Origin: Candidatus Methanoperedens sp. | Lineage (GTDB): Archaea; Halobacteriota; Methanosarcinia; Methanosarcinales; Methanoperedenaceae | Assembly (NCBI GenBank): GCA_028717345.1 | Contig: JAQUNZ010000001.1 | Location: 17,337-81,336, forward strand | DNA length: 64,000 nucleotides | Reading direction: 5' to 3' | Shown: one piece after another, positions 19,857 to 29,689 of the stretch | Layout of the letters: every line of letters begins with the position of its first letter | Position numbering within the stretch: the stretch's first letter is position 1 | Made by a program: the position numbers and the translations under genes | The notes under the pieces: model-generated | What the model saw: the letters and a program-made list of their open reading frames with translations, nothing else | What the model was told of the DNA's origin: nothing | The model's database searches: none

Positions 19857-22496
19857 ATGGGACCCAATGAACACAGCACATCAAAGAACTTTCTTTTATC
19901 ATCCCTCTTCTGGTTGATATTATTCACCACATTCGGCTTCATTCTTGCCGTAAAATTTTTCGCACCCGAGTTCCTGGGGCAGACTTCGTTTCTCACTTTC
20001 GGACGGGTGCGACCCATGCATGTCAACGGCGTAGCTTTTGGTTTTCTCTCCACAGGGCTTATCGGCGCAGCATATTATATCGTTCCGAGGCTCACTGGCA
20101 CGAAGCTATACAGCGAAAAACTGGGAAACCTTACATTCATACTGTGGAACCTCGCAGTTGCATCGGGTACGGTCCTTCTTGCCCTTGGATACACACAGGC
20201 AAGGGAATACGCTGAGTATATCTGGGTAATCGATGTAGCTATAGTGATCACCCTGCTGCTTATCGGTTATAATATTTTTAAAACGGTGCAGAAGCGGACA
20301 GAGCGTAAATTATACGGTTCCTTATGGTACATAATGGGAACGTTTCTCACTTTCCCGATAGTTTATTTCACAGGCAACGTGATGTGGCATCCCGACACAG
20401 GCTCACTTCAGGGTGCAGTGGACGGGGTCTTTAACTGGTTCTACGGGCATAATGTCCTGGGTCTCTGGTTCACCACTCTTGGCATAGCAGCCTGGTACTA
20501 CCTCGTACCGGTCATTACCAGGCGCCCCCTTTACAGCCATATGCTCTCGCTGATAGGCTTTTTTTCCATTGTTTTCGTTTATACAGGTGTGGGCGGTCAT
20601 CACCTCCTTCAGGCTCCCATCCCTGAATGGCTCAAGACCGTGGCTGTTGTGAACAGCGGTCTGATGATGATACCCGTGCTTGCTTTCATCACAAATATAC
20701 TTCTTACCATGCGCGGTAGCTGGAACCGTTTTATCGAAAGCATCCCGCTTCGTTTTATCCTTATTGGCGCGTTTTTTTATTTCCTTGTCTCAGCGCAGGG
20801 CACTTTCCAGGCTATGCGCGATATAAATTCGTACCTGCATTTCAGCCAGTGGCCTGTCGGTCATGCGCATCTTGCGCTACTTGGCAGTTTCGGGTTCCTT
20901 GTCATGGGCACTATTTATTTTATTATTCCAAGGGTGACAGGCAGGGAAATATTTTCGATGCGCCTTGCAAGCTATCACTTCTGGTTCACAATACTTGGTT
21001 TTTTGTTGTTCTTCGCTTCAATGACTAACCTTGGTCTTATCCAGAGTTCAGGATGGACGCAGAACATAACAGTAGCTATCGTGCTCCTTCAATTAAAGCC
21101 GCTTTTCATAGTGAGGGCGCTTGCAGGCGGAACGATAATACTGGGGCAGTATATCTTTTTTTATAATATGATGATGACCTTCAGGTCAGAACCTTCGACA
21201 CGACCCACACCTTCGATCACTCCATCTCTTACGATCACAGAACAGAAGAAAGTCGAAAAATACAGGGAAAGCGCCCCGATTTTCACAATCGGAGCCCTGG
21301 GATTGTTCCTTACAATGTTTTTTATCGTTGTGATCCTTCCATATCTTCTCATGAATTATACCCCCACCGCAATAGCCCATCCTTATTCCGATGAACAGGC
21401 AAGAGGCAGGGAGTTGTACAAAAGCAACGGCTGCATATACTGCCATTCCCAGTTCGTAAGACCGCAGGACTGGGGGCTGGGGAGGACTTCCCTGTCGGGG
21501 GATTATTATTATGACCGCCCGCACCTTCTTGGCACTGAAAGGACAGGTCCAGACCTTGCCCAGATAGGAGGCGTAAGGCCAAAATTATGGAACGTCATGC
21601 ATCACAGGAACCCGCGGTCGGTAAGCCCGGGTTCGATCATGCCGAACTTCTCATACCTTTCGGATACGGAAATTCACGATCTTGAAGTTTATATTGAGGG
21701 ACTTGGAAACCGCAACCTCGAAACCCAGGATTTCCAGCCCTTGGTACCAGAACTTTACGCAGGGAGTAAAAATCCATATGATAGCATTATTGCCAATGCA
21801 GGTTCGGACAACCAGAGCAATGCTACCTATGCAGACCTGATAGACGGAGGAAAAGTACTTTTCGTTCAGCGCTGCCTGCCATGCCACGGAGCATCGGGCA
21901 GCGGTCAGGGTCCGTATGCGCGCCACGTAAATACCCATCCTGCCAACCTGAACGACCGGATCTCGAATTTCCCGGGCAGCAATTATCATTTCTGGCGGGT
22001 GATGGAGGGTGTCCCGGGCACAGCTATGCCGCCGTGGAAGCTTTCGCTGACCGAAGAAGCTATCTGGAATATTATCTCGTATGAGAGAACGTTCGTGGAC
22101 GGAGTTGTAAGAGTGATTCCGGGTGATTTCTCGGACAGCGAAGCAGAGGATTTCGGGAAAACGGGGATAAGCTCACCCATTATCCAGGATGAAAAGAATT
22201 TCACTGAAGGAAAGAAAATATTCAACCTGTACTGCGCCCAGTGCCACGGTGTGAACGGGCTGGGGGACGGTCCCGCCTCTGTCTATATCATGCCGGAACC
22301 TGCCAATTTCACAGAGACCAACAATGATTTTACCATGCAGGGGCAGTGGTTCTGGAAAGTGAGCGAAGGTGTGGAGACCACGAACATGCCGCCCTGGAAA
22401 TACGTGCTGCCAGAGGATGAACGCTGGAAGGCGATTTATTATATCCAGAAGAATTTCTCTGAGCCTGGTGTCTTTGATACGAAATGGAGGATTTGA
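19857..22496 (+). CDS. cbb3-type heme-copper oxidase: CcoN fused to CcoO-like heme c domain and two further heme c domains
   Basis: Catalytic-subunit motifs RPMHVNGVAFGF, NWFYGHNVLGLWF, FVYTGVGGHHLL (CcoN-type Tyr + CuB His pair), GHAHLALLGSFGF; then three CxxCH: GCIYCHSQFVRPQDW (CcoO-type), RCLPCHGASGSGQGP, YCAQCHGVNGLGDGP; RBS ggagtg before ATG 19857. Confidence 0.92.
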   Translation: MGPNEHSTSKNFLLSSLFWLILFTTFGFILAVKFFAPEFLGQTSFLTFGRVRPMHVNGVAFGFLSTGLIGAAYYIVPRLTGTKLYSEKLGNLTFILWNLAVASGTVLLALGYTQAREYAEYIWVIDVAIVITLLLIGYNIFKTVQKRTERKLYGSLWYIMGTFLTFPIVYFTGNVMWHPDTGSLQGAVDGVFNWFYGHNVLGLWFTTLGIAAWYYLVPVITRRPLYSHMLSLIGFFSIVFVYTGVGGHHLLQAPIPEWLKTVAVVNSGLMMIPVLAFITNILLTMRGSWNRFIESIPLRFILIGAFFYFLVSAQGTFQAMRDINSYLHFSQWPVGHAHLALLGSFGFLVMGTIYFIIPRVTGREIFSMRLASYHFWFTILGFLLFFASMTNLGLIQSSGWTQNITVAIVLLQLKPLFIVRALAGGTIILGQYIFFYNMMMTFRSEPSTRPTPSITPSLTITEQKKVEKYRESAPIFTIGALGLFLTMFFIVVILPYLLMNYTPTAIAHPYSDEQARGRELYKSNGCIYCHSQFVRPQDWGLGRTSLSGDYYYDRPHLLGTERTGPDLAQIGGVRPKLWNVMHHRNPRSVSPGSIMPNFSYLSDTEIHDLEVYIEGLGNRNLETQDFQPLVPELYAGSKNPYDSIIANAGSDNQSNATYADLIDGGKVLFVQRCLPCHGASGSGQGPYARHVNTHPANLNDRISNFPGSNYHFWRVMEGVPGTAMPPWKLSLTEEAIWNIISYERTFVDGVVRVIPGDFSDSEAEDFGKTGISSPIIQDEKNFTEGKKIFNLYCAQCHGVNGLGDGPASVYIMPEPANFTETNNDFTMQGQWFWKVSEGVETTNMPPWKYVLPEDERWKAIYYIQKNFSEPGVFDTKWRI

Positions 22497-22497
22497 A

Positions 22498-22704
22498 ATG
22501 CTTGGAGACCATGTTATGTCAGATGGTTTAATGCCCGGCGACCCTTCGATGTCGCTTGATTATCTCATAATCCTTATAGCAAGCGCGGTGATACTTATAA
22601 TATTCCCGATCCTGCTTTACTGGGGATGGAGAAAAGGTCAGTTCAAGGATATTGAAGAAGCAAAGTACAGGATGATCGAGATGGAGGAGGAACATGCCGA
22701 TTGA
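22498..22704 (+). CDS. ccoS: CcoS-like cbb3 oxidase assembly protein
   Basis: Single TM followed by YWGWRKGQFKDIEEAKYRMIEMEEE, resembling FixS/CcoS 'W..rsGQFdDLE.p..riL..d'. Confidence 0.65.
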   Translation: MLGDHVMSDGLMPGDPSMSLDYLIILIASAVILIIFPILLYWGWRKGQFKDIEEAKYRMIEMEEEHAD

Positions 22705-22945
22705 AGTTTCCCAGGCTCAGTTGCCTTCACTTATCCTGCTTTTTGTGCTCCTGGTATCAGTCGTTATCGCTATTTATCTTGGATTAAAGAGCGGGGATAA
22801 ATATTCAGTTGAGGATGCAGAGAGCGATGCTGTGAGTTTTGCCGGGGAAGTTACGGAAGCTGAAGGACCGGTTACGACGTTTCTTAAAATTGCATATATT
22901 ATCCTTATTTTGTGGGCTGTAGTCTATCTGGCGCTGTATCTGTGA
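22694..22945 (+). CDS. Small two-TM protein, possibly the CcoP/FixP N-terminal membrane anchor
   Basis: Two TM helices; C-terminal EGPVTTFLKIAYIILILWAVVYLALYL resembles the CcoP TM segment; overlaps ccoS-like stop. Confidence 0.5.
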   Translation: MPIEVSQAQLPSLILLFVLLVSVVIAIYLGLKSGDKYSVEDAESDAVSFAGEVTEAEGPVTTFLKIAYIILILWAVVYLALYL

Positions 22946-22966
22946 TAAAGACAAGTTATCCCGCCC

Positions 22967-24682
22967 TTATAACAGCCCCAGCTCCCTCAGCCTCTCCTGC
23001 TTCGGTGCACCGTTCTCGTCCCATCCCCTCAAGAGGTAATACTCATCAAGCGCCTTCTCAAACTCCATCCTGTCAATTCCACCGCTCTCAAAGAACCTCT
23101 CAGGAAGAGTATCATCCTTTCTTGAGAATCCTGCTCTTATATTGAACATCCGTTCAAGGTTCCATATCCTCTCCCCGCATTTTAAAAACTCCTCTGTGGA
23201 ATAATCCACACCAGTAGCAGTTCTGAGCATTGCGGCAAACTCTCCATCAGCCATGGCGAGTGATGAGAACAGGCACAGCACCAGGGAATCAAGAGATGCC
23301 GTCTCGTTCTGTAATTTCTGCACAAGTTCTGCCTTTCCTGAAAATGTAAATCTGTCAATCTTCTTTGGCTTTCCCAGTATCTCAGGCGCAACCATATATG
23401 CGCGCAGGTGGCATCCACCGCGATTGCTGGTGGCATACGAAAGCGCCATTCCGAGTACACTTCGCGGGTCATAGCCCGGAAGCTCAAGCCCTTTTGAGTG
23501 CATCGCAACATCTTTTCCATGAGATTTTGAAAGAGCCCTGGAACCCCTGCCAAGCTCCTTTCCGATCCCGTCGCTTTCACCTATATTTTTAACGAGTTCG
23601 GAAAATTCTTTAAAATCTTGTCCCATTATCTCAGCGTAAGCAGCTATCGTGCTTCCCGATGATATAGTATCTATACCATAATCATTACAGAGGCGGTTCG
23701 CCCTTATGACAGCTTCCAGATCCGAATTATTATTATCAGGACCGTAAGCCCACAGGGTCTCATATTCAGGTATCTCAAGACCCTCAAGAGCGCCGCTTTT
23801 TATCACGTGCCTGCATGCTATTATGCAATTATAGCAGGTTTTGTTCATAATATCGTAATTCTCCTTGATGAAGTCGCCTGAAACCTTCTCTGCTCCACTA
23901 AATTCAGTATCCCGGAAGTTTCCAGATGGCAGTACCTTCAGGTAGTTCATCAGGTTCAATGCAGCTGATGTCCCATAGGTGTTAAGTCCTTTTGATGACA
24001 TGGGTCCTTCTTTTATTAAGCGCAGTGCCACCTCTTTTGCCTTTCTGAATCCATCCTCATCTGCTATCAATGGTCTTTTATCCCCCCTTACCACGAGAGC
24101 TTTGAGTTTCTTCGAACCCATGACTGCGCCCATGCCGCCGCGCCCGCAGGCATGATTATAGTCGTTCATGACACTGGCAATGGGAACAAGCCTCTCACCA
24201 GCCCGACCAATACATGCCACGCGTCCCTGTGCTGAAAGTTTCCCTGTGCATGACCTGACGTTTTCTCCCCACAATCCGTCCGCAGGATGTATATTTATGT
24301 CATCGTTATTTATAGAAATATAGACTGGCGCTTCTGCAGCGCCTTTTATTACCAGGGCATCTATCCCCGCGAATTTCAATTCTTTCCCGAAGAATCCTCC
24401 GCTGCTTGAATCAAATATCGTGCCTGTCAGTGGAGATTTTGAAACCATGGCGTGCCTGCCCGACATGGGCGCCAGAGTGCCTGTAAGAGGACCTGTGGCA
24501 AATATCAGGATATTTTCGGGGCTTAAAGGGTCGATAGAGGGGTCAACAGCATCATAATACAGTTTAACTCCAAGACCTCTTCCTCCGATAAAAGAATGAA
24601 GGATATTTGTATCACTTTTTGTTTCTGTAATACTGCTGTCTGTCAGATCGATCGTTACGGTTTTTCCTGTCCAGGCGTGCAT
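22967..24682 (-). CDS. Aldehyde ferredoxin oxidoreductase (tungsten AOR family)
   Basis: SFIGGRGLGVKLYYD, SKSPLTGTIFDSSSGGFFGKELKFAGIDALVIKG, CGRGGMGAVMGSKKLKA, ASLDSLVLCLFS. Confidence 0.95.
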   Translation of the reverse strand: MHAWTGKTVTIDLTDSSITETKSDTNILHSFIGGRGLGVKLYYDAVDPSIDPLSPENILIFATGPLTGTLAPMSGRHAMVSKSPLTGTIFDSSSGGFFGKELKFAGIDALVIKGAAEAPVYISINNDDINIHPADGLWGENVRSCTGKLSAQGRVACIGRAGERLVPIASVMNDYNHACGRGGMGAVMGSKKLKALVVRGDKRPLIADEDGFRKAKEVALRLIKEGPMSSKGLNTYGTSAALNLMNYLKVLPSGNFRDTEFSGAEKVSGDFIKENYDIMNKTCYNCIIACRHVIKSGALEGLEIPEYETLWAYGPDNNNSDLEAVIRANRLCNDYGIDTISSGSTIAAYAEIMGQDFKEFSELVKNIGESDGIGKELGRGSRALSKSHGKDVAMHSKGLELPGYDPRSVLGMALSYATSNRGGCHLRAYMVAPEILGKPKKIDRFTFSGKAELVQKLQNETASLDSLVLCLFSSLAMADGEFAAMLRTATGVDYSTEEFLKCGERIWNLERMFNIRAGFSRKDDTLPERFFESGGIDRMEFEKALDEYYLLRGWDENGAPKQERLRELGLL

Positions 24683-24732
24683 ATGGATTTTACAATAGGG
24701 CGGTAATATATTAAAGGTATTTATGATGAAAT

Positions 24733-25266
24733 CTAGGTTAATTCTCTTTTTAAGATCTTATGCGCAATATTTAATTGCTTAAATTTCTCAGTGTCCCCTG
24801 TAGGCATATCAGGGTGTAATTCTTTTGCCATCTCTTTGTATTTTTTAGTAATTATCTCAAGATCGTTAAGATCATGGGCAACTCCAAAAAACTCTCGTGC
24901 CTCTTTGCGTTTATCATCAACATCTGAATCCTCCCTGAACTCTGAAATAAAATCGTCAAAAGTCTTCTTTTCAGAAAGAACCAGGCTGGACTCCATCTCA
25001 ATTACCTTGAATAGAACATGGAGATTATCAACGAATTTACTTTGCATGTTATGGCTATAATACATTCGGTGACCAGAATAGTACCAGGTCGCAGAAGCTT
25101 TAACTTTTTTTATCGCTATATTTTCAACAGGGACGTCAATGTCATTTTCGTTGATGCCAATACTTGTTAATAACTTAAAAATATTGTTTTTCAATTGAAT
25201 GGCTCTTCGATTATGAGCATTCTTAAAAATTACTGTCTCTATTTCGTGTCCTTTTATTATTACCAT
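24733..25266 (-). CDS. Protein with C-terminal J-domain-like segment
   Basis: ITKKYKEMAKELHPDMPTGDTEKFKQLNIAHKIL (HPD motif). Confidence 0.7.
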   Translation of the reverse strand: MVIIKGHEIETVIFKNAHNRRAIQLKNNIFKLLTSIGINENDIDVPVENIAIKKVKASATWYYSGHRMYYSHNMQSKFVDNLHVLFKVIEMESSLVLSEKKTFDDFISEFREDSDVDDKRKEAREFFGVAHDLNDLEIITKKYKEMAKELHPDMPTGDTEKFKQLNIAHKILKRELT

Positions 25267-25413
25267 TTAATTCACTCAAATTTGATAGCTCAACATTAAG
25301 CGAGCCAGCTCTTCTTATAATTACCATTGTGGCATATACTTACCCATCAAGTTTGCATTAAGCTCAGCTCACTGGCAGCAAATGTTTATTAACATAGTAA
25401 ATGATCTTAACAT

Positions 25414-26001
25414 ATGGACAACGGGCGCGTCGTTGGGGTGTTATTATTCGGAGGTGCGTTGCTGGCGTTAATTGGAATTCATCTTGCAGAGTTCCTTTAT
25501 CCAGGCTATAGCGTTTCAGGGAATTACATAAGCGACCTTGGCGCTACATGCCGCGCCACATGCATCGTGTATCAGCCTTCTGCTTTTATCTTTAATACCT
25601 CTGTAATCCTTCTTGGCATTTTGATCATATCATCTTCTTTCTTAATATGGAAGGAATTCCACTCATTAATTATTACTGCATTGTTTGGTCTTTCGGGGCT
25701 CGGAGCTGTTGGCGTGGGTTTGTTCCCTGAGACCGCGGGTTTTCTCCATGTGATCGTTTCATTCATAACCTTCTTCTCTGGAGCCCTGGCAGCGATCGCA
25801 GCAAGCAGAATTGTTAAAGCGCCGTTTTCATATTTTTCTGTTCTGATGGGATTAGCAAGCATCTTCGCCCTTGTTTTGTATGGTCTTGAAATATACATGG
25901 GGCTGGGACCGGGTGGGATGGAGAGGATGATAGCATATCCGATCCTGCTATGGGCGATAGGTTTCGGAGGATATATGATGTCCCCTCAGCAAACAATGTG
26001 A
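25414..26001 (+). CDS. DUF998-like integral membrane protein
   Basis: Multi-pass; GIHLAEFLYPGYSVSGNYISDLGATC..YQPSAFIFNTSVILLG..GVGLFPET. Confidence 0.75.
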   Translation: MDNGRVVGVLLFGGALLALIGIHLAEFLYPGYSVSGNYISDLGATCRATCIVYQPSAFIFNTSVILLGILIISSSFLIWKEFHSLIITALFGLSGLGAVGVGLFPETAGFLHVIVSFITFFSGALAAIAASRIVKAPFSYFSVLMGLASIFALVLYGLEIYMGLGPGGMERMIAYPILLWAIGFGGYMMSPQQTM

Positions 26002-26039
26002 AGGATTTCCATTATAGATCGCCATGGAGTCTGATGATA

Positions 26040-26077
26040 AGGAACCGCAGATAAACGCGGATGAACGCAGATTAAAT
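26040..26077 (+). repeat. Dispersed intergenic repeat copy A
   Basis: aaccgcagataaacgcggatgaacgcagatt, near-match to reverse complement of copy B at 31980-32013. Confidence 0.6.
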
Positions 26078-26087
26078 GCATCGTCAA

Positions 26088-27038
26088 CTATCTTGCCCCT
26101 TCCATGATCTTAATGATAGAATCAATATCCACAGCCCCATTCAGACGTTCCCGCACACATTTTATATTCTCCCTGTTCTTAAGGAACCTCTGCGCTTTTA
26201 GTTTCAGATCGTTGAATGTCAGCATGTCATATTTGCGGCAAAGTTGTACATACTCAAAAAAATCATCCAGGCGTTTATCAAAAGTCCTCCGGGGAAGCAG
26301 CTCGCCTGTTTTAAGATAATGCGATATCCTGTGGAATATATACGGGTCACCGACCGCGGCACGACCGATCATGAGCCCGTCGCATTGTGTATATTCAAGC
26401 GCGCAGGATGCCGTCTTTTCATCCCTGATATCCCCGTTCGCGATAACAGGGATGGATATGGAGCTCTTTATGGCTTTTATTGTTTCCATGTTTACCGTTC
26501 CAGAATAACCCTGCTTCTGCGTCCTCCCGTGTACTGTAAGTGCAGCAGCTCCGGCTTTTTCGATAGTCTTTGCAACCTCAATAGTCATTTCAGGGCTATC
26601 CAGTATCCTGATCTTTGCTGTTACAGGCACATCCAGCGAACCTGTGAGCAATTCAATGATTTCCCTGATAATCCCCGTGTTATTAAGCAGCGCACAGCCG
26701 CATCCGCTCCTGACCACATCCTGCGCCGGACAGCCAAAGTTCAGGTCGATGATATCGGGCTTGTATATTCTTTCAAGGGCAACGGCTGATCTTAGCAGTA
26801 TTTCAGGTTCGGAACCCATCAACTGGATACCCACCGGTCTCTCCTGTGAAACGATCCTGCCAAGAGCCAAACTTTTCGGGTTCTCACGCACGACCGCTTC
26901 GCTTGAGATCATCTCTGAATAAACAAGAGACGCGCCGTATTTTTTGCACAGGAGCCTTAAAGGCAGGTTCGTTATGCCCGACATAGGGGCGAGAACGAGG
27001 TTTCCGGGTAGCTTTAGTTTTCCGATTTTCATGTCCAT
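26088..27038 (-). CDS. tRNA-dihydrouridine synthase (DusB-like)
   Basis: LAPMSGITNLPLRLLCKKYGASLVYSEMISSEA, IDLNFGCPAQDVVRSGCGCALL, LTVHGRTQKQGYSG, IPVIANGDI. Confidence 0.95.
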   Translation of the reverse strand: MDMKIGKLKLPGNLVLAPMSGITNLPLRLLCKKYGASLVYSEMISSEAVVRENPKSLALGRIVSQERPVGIQLMGSEPEILLRSAVALERIYKPDIIDLNFGCPAQDVVRSGCGCALLNNTGIIREIIELLTGSLDVPVTAKIRILDSPEMTIEVAKTIEKAGAAALTVHGRTQKQGYSGTVNMETIKAIKSSISIPVIANGDIRDEKTASCALEYTQCDGLMIGRAAVGDPYIFHRISHYLKTGELLPRRTFDKRLDDFFEYVQLCRKYDMLTFNDLKLKAQRFLKNRENIKCVRERLNGAVDIDSIIKIMEGAR

Positions 27039-27144
27039 AAACTATAAATACTTTTGTTCGTATATATACGAATTATAGTGGGCAGGGACAAAATCTTTTC
27101 TAACCACCACCCTCAAACCTGCCCACTACCTCCTTTTAATAAAA

Positions 27145-28053
27145 TTATATTTCAGTCTTATTGCCATTCTGTATCTGCGCGATCTTCTCTTCAAATTTCA
27201 GGTTCACTATTTCATTCAGGTGCAGCCCCACTTCGTCAGAAGTAAGTCCGAGCGCAAGCCCGAGCAGCTGGGTAAAATGAAGCACAGGAATATCATAATT
27301 CTTTCCAGATTTTTCAAGCTCAACCTGTCCTGCATCATACTGAAGGTGACAGAAAGGGCATGCATCAATAATACAATCAACTCCTGCCTTTTGAATCCTG
27401 TCAAGCTTATATTCCGTCATCCTGAACGAGGTTTCAAGCATCGCTGACCGCACGCCTCCTCCTGCGCCGCAGCAGCTTGTCTTGCCTTCATAGGGAACAC
27501 TTTTTGCGCCTGTGGCTTCAACCAGTTCGTCAAAGAAAACAGGGCATTCCGCACTTCCAAGCTTTCTATCTCTTGTAGGCTTGAGAAGGTGGCATCCATA
27601 ATGCACAGCAGCCCTTATTTCAAGAGGCTTATCTATGGCATCGCCCAGTTTTTTCACGCCAATATCAGTGTGGAGGAATTCTATTATGTGCCTGACTTCG
27701 ATCGTGCCCCTGTACTCTTTACCGATCTTTTGGAGGTGGGCATTGACTTCGTTCCTGAGCCCTGCGTCGTTTTTCAGGATATTGTTGGCATCCATGAGCG
27801 AACTGAAGCACCCGTTGCAGATTGTCAGGATGTCGGTGTCCTTCTCCTCAGCCAGCACGAGGTTCCTTGAAGCGAGGGTGAGCCATGTTATCTTGTCGAA
27901 GGAGCGGTATATCCCGGGCGCAGGGCAGCATGCAGCCTCTTTAAGGTAGCTGCATTTGATCCCGAGCCTTTCAAGAACGAGCATTGTGGCTTTTTCAATG
28001 CCTGGATAGCGGTTAGGGATCAGGCATCCTGTGAAAAGGGATAATTTCTTCAT
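27145..28053 (-). CDS. hdrB: CoB-CoM heterodisulfide reductase subunit B
   Basis: Two CCG-type Cys clusters: ACCPAPGIYRSFD..CNGCFSSL and CHLLKPTRDRK..TSCCGAGGGVRSAM. Confidence 0.93.
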   Translation of the reverse strand: MKKLSLFTGCLIPNRYPGIEKATMLVLERLGIKCSYLKEAACCPAPGIYRSFDKITWLTLASRNLVLAEEKDTDILTICNGCFSSLMDANNILKNDAGLRNEVNAHLQKIGKEYRGTIEVRHIIEFLHTDIGVKKLGDAIDKPLEIRAAVHYGCHLLKPTRDRKLGSAECPVFFDELVEATGAKSVPYEGKTSCCGAGGGVRSAMLETSFRMTEYKLDRIQKAGVDCIIDACPFCHLQYDAGQVELEKSGKNYDIPVLHFTQLLGLALGLTSDEVGLHLNEIVNLKFEEKIAQIQNGNKTEI

Positions 28054-28487
28054 CTTTTTACCAGCTCGTCGAATCCGGTTGACCTGAGAAGTACTTTGAC
28101 TTCCTTGCGGGCTTTTTTCCAGGAAGCTTCGTCTGTCCTGAGGTTGAGTTTCTTCCTGATCTCAAGGTGTTTATCATCAAGCGGGATGGACTGTCCGGTT
28201 TTGATAAGAAAATTGCATACCTTCCTGTGAGCTGGAAGTATCTTTCCTTTTTTAACTGCCTCGCTCCTTAGCGTGAGCACTGCGTCAGTGACCTTTATCC
28301 CGCGAGGACAGCGCTCCTGGCAGTTGTAGCAGGTGGTGCACATCCAGAGTTCAGGCTGGTCTGAGATGTCTTTCTTGATAGAGTCCCTCACTATCTTCCT
28401 GATGTTAAGGCTGGTGTATTTTCCAGATGGGCAGCTTGCATGGCATGTGCCGCACTGGAAACAGGTGAGTATATCGGGGTTTTTCAT
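28050..28487 (-). CDS. hdrC: CoB-CoM heterodisulfide reductase subunit C
   Basis: Two 4Fe-4S motifs CFQCGTCHASCPSG and CTTCYNCQERCPRG; ATG at 28487 preferred over upstream ORF extension. Confidence 0.9.
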   Translation of the reverse strand: MKNPDILTCFQCGTCHASCPSGKYTSLNIRKIVRDSIKKDISDQPELWMCTTCYNCQERCPRGIKVTDAVLTLRSEAVKKGKILPAHRKVCNFLIKTGQSIPLDDKHLEIRKKLNLRTDEASWKKARKEVKVLLRSTGFDELVKR

Positions 28488-28596
28488 TGGATTAAATATG
28501 GGGAAACTAATATTTAAGCGTATAACTGAATAACTCATTTTATATATTCCTGAAAAATTTCGGATACAGGTAATACATATAAAAACGAAGAATAAA

Positions 28597-29532
28597 TCAC
28601 CAGACGATTGCACCTTCGTTACGTGCTGTTGTGGTAAATACCAGTGCCTTCTCTCCAAGAAATTCCCCGGCTAGCTTCCTGAGTTCCTCCGCATCTTCCC
28701 CGAATGCATATACAGTAGGTCCGAAAGAACTCATTCCTGCTCCGTATGCCCCTCCTTCCCTGAGTATCTTCATCAATACGTTTGAAACAGGCTGATGCCT
28801 TACCTCTTTTTTCTTAAATCCAAGCTCCTGGATTGCATTTATGCTGCTGCCGAATGTTGATATATCCTCTTCAAAAAGTGCGGGAAGAAGCTGCATCAGG
28901 ATTATGTGTGAGAGTTCTTCAACCTCGCGCAGTGGAACCGGGCATTCTGTCTGGAAAATGTTTTCTTCTTTTTTCATCGAGGCGCCCTTCTGCTGGGGAA
29001 TCGCGATCATAATATCCCATTCAGGGAAATCTTTTCTCAACAGGACAGGAGCAGGTGGAAGCCTGCTTGCTGCGGATGGGAGGAAGGCTTTTTTTTCGCT
29101 GAATTTGTGCCCCCCATCAAGTATGAATCCGCCGTTTTCAAATGCAGCAACACCTATTCCGCTAGTCCCACCCCTGCCAACTTTTAAAGCGATCTCGTTC
29201 ACACTTAAACCCAGGTCGTACAGTCTGTTCACAGCCATACCAGCGGCAAGAGCAGCCTGCGTTCCCGAACCCATACCGATGTGGGATGGGTAATCCTTTT
29301 CAATATTAATTCGTATCCCTTCTCTATCGGGCAGTAGGGCTACCGCGCTGTTTTTCATGCGCTGTGCGTGTTCGCCGTTTCCTGTCACCTCAATTACATC
29401 GGATTTTTTAGCAGTGATGCTGATTACTGGATTATCAAGCGTAAGCCCGATACTGCCGTCCACACGCCCGCGTGAGGCATTCATGTCTATAAGGGTCATG
29501 TGCAGGCGGGAGGGGGTGGTTATTTTTAACAT
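28597..29532 (-). CDS. Beta-ribofuranosylaminobenzene 5'-phosphate synthase (GHMP-kinase fold, methanopterin biosynthesis)
   Basis: TPSRLHMTLIDMNASRGRVDGSIGLTLDNP, YPSHIGMGSGTQAALAAGMAVNRL, GRGGTSGIGVAAFENGGFILDGGH. Confidence 0.9.
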   Translation of the reverse strand: MLKITTPSRLHMTLIDMNASRGRVDGSIGLTLDNPVISITAKKSDVIEVTGNGEHAQRMKNSAVALLPDREGIRINIEKDYPSHIGMGSGTQAALAAGMAVNRLYDLGLSVNEIALKVGRGGTSGIGVAAFENGGFILDGGHKFSEKKAFLPSAASRLPPAPVLLRKDFPEWDIMIAIPQQKGASMKKEENIFQTECPVPLREVEELSHIILMQLLPALFEEDISTFGSSINAIQELGFKKKEVRHQPVSNVLMKILREGGAYGAGMSSFGPTVYAFGEDAEELRKLAGEFLGEKALVFTTTARNEGAIVW

Positions 29533-29689
29533 GAAAATCATTAGCATTTATTGTGGATTTTTTATTATATAGCCACATTTGTATAAATACTATTTGACAT
29601 GATTTTCCGCTTGTGACAGGAGCCTAACATTACATCTTTCCAAGTGTCCTGTTATTCTGGCTTTTTCTCTTGTGTTTTCAGTCACAAAC

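Noticed and set aside
19857-22496. Possibility that the heme-copper ORF is a nitric oxide reductase (NorB/qNOR)
   Set aside because: FVYxxxGxHHL tyrosine and CcoO-type GCIYCHSQFVRPQDWG context plus a CcoS-like gene favour cbb3; NorB would lack this tyrosine. Catalytic NO reduction by a cbb3 enzyme is not excluded.
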